Notes under the pieces: model-generated
What the model saw: only the letters and a program-made list of their open reading frames with translations
Told to the model about the DNA's origin: nothing
The model's database searches: none
In this document: one piece after another, positions 50,201 through 60,600 of the stretch
Position numbering within the stretch: the stretch's first letter is position 1
How the letters are laid out: each line of letters opens with the position of its first letter
NCBI GenBank assembly: GCA_031002005.1
Contig: CM061919.1
Location: 172,715,121 to 172,779,120 of the forward strand
DNA: 64,000 nt
Source: Vandiemenella viatica
Taxonomy: Eukaryota > Arthropoda > Insecta > Orthoptera > Morabidae
Direction of reading: 5' to 3'
Program-made: the position numbers and the translations under genes

Positions 50201-51577
50201 ATGAAATTCCGGCAACAGGTGTCAGTATGAAATGATTAGAGAACCATTTTGAAAGAGAGAGAAAAATACTGGGGGATAGAGTAATTTTTTCTAAGAGAGA
50301 TAGTATTTATCACATTTTAAAGTAAATTGTAGTTAATGAGAAATTAACTCAAGAAGATTGTTACATGATGTAATGCTGGAAGTGGGAAGATTATATAAAT
50401 TTGTAGTTTAAGTTTCTGATGAACAATTCATAAAATAGGAAAATTAGAGTAAAGTAACATATGTCAGAGGATAGGAAAAGTTTTAATTAATTTAATATAA
50501 CTTTTTCCTAGTTTAGCAATGTAGTTCATGTATATAAAGAATGCCAAAGTCTGTAAATTCTGCAATCTTTATCTGTGTATGTGAGACCTTCACACAAAAA
50601 GTAAGGAACAGATTTTGGCAAAACTGCAGAGTTAGTGTCATCAGAACTATATTTCATCCATGACACTGATGACAAAATGGAAATTTTGGGAGTTTCATAT
50701 GTGCGTGCATGGCGATAGCTTGTGATTAGAGACCAGATTTTATGCATTTACATGTTTGCTTATGCATTTGCATATTAAGTCCATTTTCACCAGTTGTTGC
50801 ATATTTTACCTAAAATCAAGTGATGATGCACAATTTTGTTATATTTACAATATTTTTTGGTAGTGTATGGAGTTAATAAATAAAATCTTACATTGTAGCC
50901 AGCAAACCCTACAAACAGCACAGCTCTTAGTCTATGATGACTCACTGAAGAACTATGACCCACATTTAGGAATGTAAGTGAACTGAATTTCACAGTTCTC
51001 AAATAAAGTCTATTGAAAAAAAAAAAAAAAAAAAAAAAGCCAAATTTGCCTTTACCTCTAGAACCAGTGGTAACTCGATGGGCGACGTAGGTTGAAGCTA
51101 TACTGTTTTACAGTGAACATTTCAAGGCCATTAAAGGTGTAGTAAATGTCTTTTATAGTGGAGAGGCTATGATAGCTAGCCAGTACAAGGAAGCATTTAA
51201 CAATTCTAGTATTAAAGTGATAGCTGTGATTAGCACTCATTTTAAAAAGTGTGAAACTCAAAGTTGACTGAATCTGTTCAGTTAATTAATAAAATTCCAG
51301 CATTGCCAGAGGGTATTGCTGTGTAAACTTAAAGTGAAGATTGAAAATATTTTGAACAATAACTCAGGTTTTATGGCAAATTGATAGTTTTGGTAACAGG
51401 GCAGGTGAACTTTTTTCAGAAACAATGACTGGTAATACAACACCCAGTTTCAAATACTGCCCAGTTACATCACTGAATATGGAATGGTCCTTATCCACTT
51501 ATAGGAAATATTTAGAGAGATTGAAGAAACAATCTTACTATTGAATATTTGGAACAGTACCCAATTGTTTACGTTTA

Positions 51578-51614
<37 letters not shown>

Positions 51615-54600
51615 AAAAATAAACGCTAAATAATTATTGAATTTATAAAAATGTTGTTCAACTACTTACTAATTGAATGCTGATTTTGAAATAAACGATA
51701 TAAAAATTACTGTTTTTATATGATATAATGTTGCATATTTGACACTTTTCATGCATATTTCTAGCTTTTTGCATATAATCCAGTCTCTACTTATGACACA
51801 TTAGTGATAACTAACCACTAATGGTCTGCTGAAGATGATTCAGGTGGTCCACAGGCAAAATATAAATTTAGGTTCTGAATTCATAATGTTTCTACAATAG
51901 TATATTAATTTCCAGTTGGCATCAAAAAGAGTGCCTTTCATCTTAGGATTAAGTAAATGGCTGCTTTCCAGGGGTCTTATAGTATGTGTGAGGGACTGCA
52001 AAATGTGGAAAGCTTGCTAACATAAGAACGGTGAAGTAAACAAATTAAAATAAAAGATCCTAAATGTATCTTTTATTTTAATTTGTGTATGTATGTTGTA
52101 GCATCCAGCCTATAGTAACATTATTATTTATTTGGATACTAAATATTCAGAGTCTGATCAGTATTTATAATTTCACTTCTAGTTTCATAACTGAGTTTCC
52201 ACAGGCATTCAAAAAATGCTTTTAGTTTATTACATTATAATGGTTCAATAAATTATGTCTCAGATGTTAGTAATACACACACATGTAAAAAATTAGGCGC
52301 ATATAAGTTAGTGGTCCGCAGCACTATTTTTGATAATTTAGTGGCCCTCAGGTTGAAAAAGGTCAAGGAATGATGGCTTATTGTACATTCCAATGTGATA
52401 ACCACACACTCAGAAATCAAAAAGGTCCAATAATCCAACAAAATCTATTAATTTGATAGTGTATCACAAAAGCCTTCTCACAGTCAAAATGTTTGCCATG
52501 ATAAGCACTGCATAATTGTACAAACAATGATAAATCAACTTTGTGACAAAATTATGTGTTTAGGTATGATAGTATAGTTGACATAGATAAAGCAATCTAT
52601 TCAAGCACGTGCTAAGACATCACGATTACAAATATTGCTTTAAAAAAAGCTCTATGACAGGTATGTTTCTGGATCTTCCATAACCATAAAATGGCAGCAG
52701 TTTTAATGTGTCGTAGAGGCAAATGATACATATAAATGTGTTTAAAATATTTGTATACAATCTAAATTTATAAGTAGATGAAGATATCCTTCAAAAAGGG
52801 AAAAAATAGGACTGCCCTTCATGTTTTTGTATCCCCCCCCCCCTCTCCCTCCCCTCAGCCAGCATTTCTGTGATGGTTTATCTTGTAACTAGCCCCTAAG
52901 CCTGTCAAAAATGACAGGTTTAACAGAATGTTATGGTAATTTATTTCTCTGCAGTTGCTTAACTAAATAGAATTGTTTTAAAATAAAGCTCATTGATATT
53001 AATCGTCCCTTGTGCTGTAAAAAAATTTCAGTTGGTCCAGGATGCATTTCAGCCTAACCCCAACTCCGCTAATATTGCGCTAGAAAAGCAAAGCTTCAAT
53101 CACACATGAATTAATACATTCCCTGTATCGCATATTAGTGTCACAATGCATCGCAATATAAACTTGATCCCAAATCTTCACAGGTTCTTATACCTTTCTT
53201 TCTTATTACCTGTGATGAAGATTCGATGTTTTAACAGCTGGCATGGCTTACATCGGCTGAAATAATGACCCCAATGAAAACAAAGGATGCTAAAAATAAA
53301 TCTTAACAACTTACGCTATGCCACGTAATATTTAATTGTGATTTAGGCCACGTAGATCGCGATCAATATGGAATTTTGTAAGGATGAAAACTGATACTCG
53401 GGGAGAAGTATCAACCCTTAACTGAATTTTGACTTTTTGAAAGATCTACTAAATTTGCATTAATAAATTTAAATGACCATGTAATAGCCTGGATAATTCA
53501 ACTGTAAATCCTATCGATCGCCACAAAGATTATTTAAACCAAAAGCTGAGTAAAAGTTAATGTTCACTACGAAAGCATGTAAAAGTCCACTTGATGAAAA
53601 ATTTCGAATTTATTTCACAGTCACATTTGAAAAAATAGCAATTATAGTCAAATAGGCAATCGAACTAAACATTTCCGAAAATCACAAGTCATGAAGAGGA
53701 AGATGTCCCGGACTAAACCCCAATAATAAGTCCATACTCAATGCTAACGCCAATCACTGGTGAGAAAAGTCAACATGACGGTAAGTCGCCCATAACGTGT
53801 ATCAAATGTTCCCGGAAATCATCTTGGTCTAACCGACACACACACTACACGACGAAACACACTGGCACATGTTTACTCCACAAAAGATTCCCGGATAAAG
53901 ACCCTGAGATTGCCTCCATGTCTCATTATATACCCTCAGCCGCATGCTTGATGTGAACTACCTCTTACCAAAAAATAGTCTGAAAAAATGTAATTAGTGT
54001 TCAAAGTATTACCGTGTGAAGCCTGGCCCTTAAGGTTTGTAAAAATATGATGACTATAATTCTAAAATAACTCGCTTTCTAGTAAATGATTTAAGTGTGT
54101 GAGCGCATTGGTAATGAGTTTCCTAAAAACAGTTGGTGAAGTCCCGATTTATATCTTAATTTGTGCAATTTTTAGGCGTACCTACTGGATTGTAAATTAT
54201 CATGTTTAAATTAATGTCATTGTGTTCAGTGCTCGCTCCTGATTTCCAAGGTGTAACTTTTATTATTATCGGTGGTGTATTAGCAAAATTATCTGTTTAC
54301 TAAAAATCGGGTTTGAAGCTACCTAGACGCCATAACCGAAAAACCTGCTTCTAGTTAATAATTATTAAAGTGCTGTTTCTATCAAAAAGGTGTTATTCTC
54401 TGACTTTTTCTTTTATTTAGCTACGTGTTTTAAAAGTGGTTTTGTTTATGGAAGTGGCTTAGTTTAAATTCGAAAACAACCAAGTTTTACGACATAATTT
54501 CTTGAAAATTGGATTAATATCTGTTATACTGCATGGAATGTTTAGAAACCTCAATGTGAGATACTAGATTCTTTACTCTTTCAGGAAATTTACTTTTTAG

Positions 54601-57600
54601 TTTGGGAAATTATCGAAAAGATGTGATTATAAACGTTGAAAGTGCAAGTGTGTCTAGCGAAATGTTTAAAATTTTATTTACTCTATTTACACGGCCTGAA
54701 ACTATGGAATTTTATTATCAGGTAACAAAAATTAACTGTTCACAAATTGGATAATTTTGGATTACACTGTTCAAGGTTAGTTTAAAGGTTATTTACTATT
54801 ATAAATTGTTTATTTAGGACTTGTATTGTGTGTTGAATGACTTAACTGTTTTTAAATTGACTTATTTACTGAGTTAGGTTGCAGTATCGGCTTCTGCATG
54901 AAACGTTTCTCTTATGTCCTGTAGTTGCAAACTGAAATTTTTTATGTTTACTGGAAAGCTTACTCCTTCCCTTATACTCTACAGCCAAGAAAGCTAGAAT
55001 ATACCCGAATTCAATATGCTTACAATTTCTTTCATTCAAACTATGTAATGATTTCGGTAAAAATAAAAAAACCATGATAATTAATATGCCACTTCAAACG
55101 AAATACATACTTTTCTGTAAGTTTGCTGCCAGTTAATTTCTTACCATATCAATTGCTTAACTAACAGAATTGTTATAAAATAAAATTCATGTAATTCTTT
55201 GTGCCTTGCACTGTAACAAAAGTTTCCATTTCCATTCGGGTACAGGTTGCATTTCAACCTAACCACATACTAGTCTAAACTTGCTGCCAGAAAAACAATA
55301 CTTCAATCTCACGCATATTAATACGTGTACTGTATCGCATTTTAGTGGCAATAATACATCGCTATATAAATTTGGGATCTAGCGTAATCACTGGGATTCA
55401 TAAAGGTATTGTCCATTTGGTCTGAAAAGTTGTTACACATGTACAATAGATTATATTGTTTAATGTGTGTTGCTCTTAGAGCTGTAAAATATGTGCATAA
55501 CTCACAAACATCACTTAAAAAGTGCCATAATGCGAGCGACTGGGAGGAGCTATATAGCGAAGTATAATGATCTTACACACGTTCTTTGAATGGTATTATT
55601 CAGGAATATGTTGTTATCACAGCCATAAAAAATATAAATATGTAACAAATTACATCCAAAAAACTGCAACAACTTTGAACCGTTAGCGAACGAAGGAATT
55701 TAGTTTTTATAGTTGAAATGCAACCTGTACAAAAATAGTGTTTGGTTCTTGTTGTTAAAATATAATTCGCTACAAATCTGGTTTATTGAACATTTTAACG
55801 ATCATGATTTTCGAGCAGAATCATTAGCAGCATCTGTAGATAAGTTGGAATGTATCCTGGGCCAGAATGGACACAGATGCTTCATTTTGTAGCTTAGTGG
55901 ACTTTTTTTATTATAAAGTTGATGAATTTTGTTGCATGTAATTTTAGTATTGCTGGAGGTAGCATACGATAACAAATGGCGTACTTTAATCACTTAGTGT
56001 GTAACGTTACGGCAGATTTTCTTGCTTGAAATTTGTGCATTATATATTATCTTAATGGGTGTATTAGAAATATATTCCTAAAAAAATTTGATCAAAAATC
56101 TGCAAGGGTTTTTATATCTTTCTTTTTTTGTTACCCATGATTCAGACCGATATCACAACATTTGACTAGCTGACATGGTTACATGTTGTGGAAATAATAG
56201 CCTCAGTAATATTACTTAGTGAAAGCAAAGAATATTAAAATAAATCTTATAAATTTACATTACACCACGTAATATTCGTTTTAATTGTAATGTAGGCTGC
56301 AGAGTTTGCGAGTTGCAACTATTTCCATTCAAATGATTTAATAATTTCAATGATAAGGCACAGTTTAAATTATTTTGAAAAAAAAAAAAAACTTAATTAC
56401 TCATGCGCTCTGCTGTAGCATGAAATTCCAGTTGTAATTCTGACCCATGCTAAGTAACAATCTAATTAAAACTTATGCTAACATTGCTGTTTGAAAATTA
56501 ACTTTTATCCTACATATCTATGGACAAAGAATTTAAGGAATACTTCTATTTATCAAAAGAATAATACGTAAATATAAGCATCTAATGATTGATATGATGA
56601 TTTAAACTCAATACATACATTTTTTTCAGTGTTCTGTCAGTTAATTTATTCACGGAAGCTTTGAAATGTTATTAAATAATGTGCATAACCAAGAAGAATG
56701 GCATAAAGTGTGACGTCATTGCGCCACATCATAGAGTGACATCATGAGATGACAGGTGACGTCGTACAAGACAGACTTGCTTATATGTATAAACAAGAGC
56801 ACAAATTTTGTGTGGACAAGATCATAAACAAAATCTCAGCTGTATGATATCTGAATATAAATTTAACATTACTATAGCTCATAGTTCAAATCTTTTCTTT
56901 AACCCTAAAGTAATGAAAATCTTAAAGCATAATAAGGATGTAGTAAGTAATTAATTCTTTAGTTTCCATGTTCCTCAGATGGTTTTGTGCGACATAAGTA
57001 ATGGAACTTCACAGGAATTTGTAAAAACAGTGTCTAAGAAACCAACCACAAATTATTTAATGAAGCCACTGATTGTGTGGATGATTCAATATAATCAGTG
57101 CCATGTTTCAAAGTACAATAACCTGATAGGAATTCAGTAGGTTTTTATTTAAGCAAAGTAGATAAAAGTGGATGGGAAAGAGAAGAACAGCACTTATTTA
57201 TTCATGTTAACCACAGATGCTCTCAACCACAATTTTATAGGATTGTAAATTATCATCTTCAATTTACTAATATTTGGTACAATTTATTTTATGAACAGGT
57301 GGCATATTCAAATATATTTTTGCACGTAGATTCTTGATTACAAGAGTCATTACCCTTCTTACTAAATTCATATATTAAACTACAAACTGAATAAATTAGC
57401 ACATTTGTTTTCAGTCAAAGCTTTAATTAATTTAAGTTAATTGAAATGGAAAATATTTCGCTGACAGTTTTCCTACACACCTAGTTTTTCATTTGAAGAT
57501 TTTTATCTTACATTCTTTTTTGGGAAATTTGATCACAAACCTCCTTTTGTTCTTTACCAATTTTAAGTTTACATTCTTTCACTGTTTTAGGTAAGCAGTT

Positions 57601-60600
57601 CAGTAACCTAAAAAAATAACATTTTCACACCCCCCTTGGTCATGAAACCAAAGGCCAGATTGTGGTCTTCATCACCACTTTCCTTTCATGTATTGCTTCT
57701 AAATCTTCCACCAACATTCCATCCAAGCCTCACCACCAAACTTTTTCTTATATGCTCCCAGTAATCTTTTTACCCACCTATCATCTTCCAATCGCTCTCA
57801 AAGAATCTCCTTTATCATATAATTTATTGATTATGTTCCATGGTAATTTCCACAAACAAATCTAGCTGCTTTCCTCTGAACACACTGCAACTCCTGTGTT
57901 TTTTACCATAAATGTGGGTCCCATTTTCAGCAAATTTTTTTAACCAGATTCCCTTACTTCATTGGTACATCCCATCATCACCTTCTCCAATAAATGACGA
58001 TTTTTAAATTTCTCCCTACCAGCTCACCAATATACCCTAACCAGTTGAATTTATGACCAAATGTTTTGCCAAGATTTTTACACTAAGATCTTCAACAAGC
58101 ACATGCTCTTCCATACAACAAATTTGCAAAATGTTCATTTCTCTATCTGTGTATCTAAATAATTTCACTCCTATGGCTATTTATTTTTAAGCGATGTCAC
58201 CAAAATAAACTCTCACTAGATTCCCTTTATTGTGAGAACATGGACTTCGATCAGGTTTAGAGGCTGAATAACCAATGCAAAGCATTAAAGTTCTTCACTA
58301 TTACTTTGTTCAGACATTAATTTTCTGCTCTAGCCAAGTTAAAGGTAGCATCATTATTAATGAATTAAATTTTGGACAGACTCAGATTTCAAACTACAAA
58401 AACATTTCTAAAATCTACTCTGTAGTATTAAGTTACGGCAGGTTAAAGATATAAGAATACTATTTTAATAGGAGATTATGTATCTTTGCCCGGTGATGCA
58501 GTATGATTATACATAACTCTGATTTTAAGGTAAAATCTTAGATTTGAAACTGAAAATCCAATCAAAAACAGTTCTGCAGATTTTAACTTGGGCCACATTA
58601 TATGTAGAAAAGTATGGCATTCACAACAGATTTAAACTTTCTGCTCTAGTGCCAGGTAATGTCAGAAGACATACTTCAATTTTTAAGTGAGATCCTGACC
58701 TCTCAAACTGTGAAACCCCTTACAAAATTTGTTCATCAGTTTTTGTGTGATGTTAGAACAAACAGACAAACTCAGCTCCATTACAGATTTATATCAAGGT
58801 ACAAATAAATCCAAGATAAAAGCTTCACAAATCACAAGATTTTACCCTGTTTTGATAACAATTATCAGCTCTCTAATTTAAAGAATGTGTATATGTGGTA
58901 AACAATGGTTTTTGTCACATTTTCAGATCCTCGAATACTCACAAAAAAAAATATTGTGTAGCCTATTTATCATTTTTTCCACGCTTCTTCTCCTTTCTCT
59001 TAAGTATAACTGTTTTACAACATTACCTTGGCCTTAATGTCACCAGCATTCTCAATAGTTACTGATTTTTCAATGGCAGCTAGAACAAGGATATCACATT
59101 CTTTATCCATCACATTATTGTTAGACTCTTCTTTTGCTTTTGGATAGCCTTTAACTGTGTTGCACTGTTTTGCATGCTGTATTAAGTCCTGAAAGACATA
59201 AAAAGATGATTCAGGACTCAAACTTATTATAATTCAATTTTGAGAGATTTTTCTGACACATTGTAATAACTTATGGTTAAATAAAGCTTAGAAATTGAAG
59301 TTGTGGAGGTTTATGTGTTTTATTTAGTGTGTTAACACTGTGCAATAAAAGTACAGAAATTAATTTTCTGCCCTACCCAAGTTAAAGGTAGCATCATTAT
59401 TAATGAATTAAATTTTGGACAGACTCAGATTTCAAACTACAAAAACATTTCTAAAATCTACTGATTTTTATTAACCCCGAAGTGCAGTTAGGTTATATAT
59501 TATACACACTTAAAAATAAATAGTGAGTTTAGGTGTTGTATTTAAGTATTGAAATATTGTAGAATAAAGGTATTGGTTTCAATTACATGAGAAATGCATT
59601 CAGGATGACTAAGTGAACTAAACAGGTTTAACAAACAGCGAAGGAGAAAACTAACAGTTTAAGGGTTGAAATGGTATTATTTATTTGAAAAATCAGAGGA
59701 AAGAAGATAATTCAATTTACTTTAATAGCAATGGAGTGCTTGCTCCAATGTCAATTTCCCTGCACACCCTTTTCCCCCTTCCTTTTCCTACCTACTTTTT
59801 CCCTCTACTAATTTCAGCTTTAAATTCTTTTAGCATTTTTGTATTTCACCTGCATAACATAAACAGGTATTTATGGTCTAACAGTGTTTAGTTATTGACT
59901 TTATATTTTTGTAGCAGAAGAAACATGTTAATGGTTTTGTAAACAGCTCAGTGCAGTAGTTTCCTAGAGTTTTGAGACAACTATCAGTTTTAACAGTAAA
60001 TTGTGTATACATAGACCTTGGTTAGAGTGTAGTGGTCCTACTTAACAAGTTTAGGTTTAATTCATGTGTATCAGAGTTTACTGGCATTGATTATCAGTGT
60101 TTACAATAAATTTTGTGTGTCGAATTTTGTCAGTGTAGTTTATTTGTTTAACTGTTGTTTAATTCATAAGCATAGTCTAGTGGTTTTGTTTATTAAGTGT
60201 TTGTAACTGTAGCAGAGGCTAGTACATTATTTTTAAGAACTATGATCTTTCAGAGTGCCATGTTTTGTTTACTAAACTTGTAGGCTATTCAGGACAGTAG
60301 TCTATTAGTGTTTTGTCAGAGTTATCTTAATACAGTAAATATTGTGTGTGTAGTCTTGGTTTAACCGACAAACATTAGATCAAGGGAGTTATAAAACTAC
60401 TAATTAGTTACTTCAATGGAATACTAGTCTTCTAGAGCGAAAAATCATTCCTGAGATGTGGCACCTGTCACAGATATGTCACAAATAGTCTGGACTGCAG
60501 TAAGTGTGGAAATGGTTTCATTGGGATAAATTTAATGGCGAGGGAAAATGGGAACTAAGGCTCTCCCTTGGTTTTATCCTCTTTTTTTAGGAACAGGAAA

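Noticed and set aside
53741..53956. ORF with [21 protein letters not shown] resembling a C2H2 finger
   Set aside because: Spacing does not fit a standard C2H2 finger. It lies in an unclassified repeat and has no supporting context.
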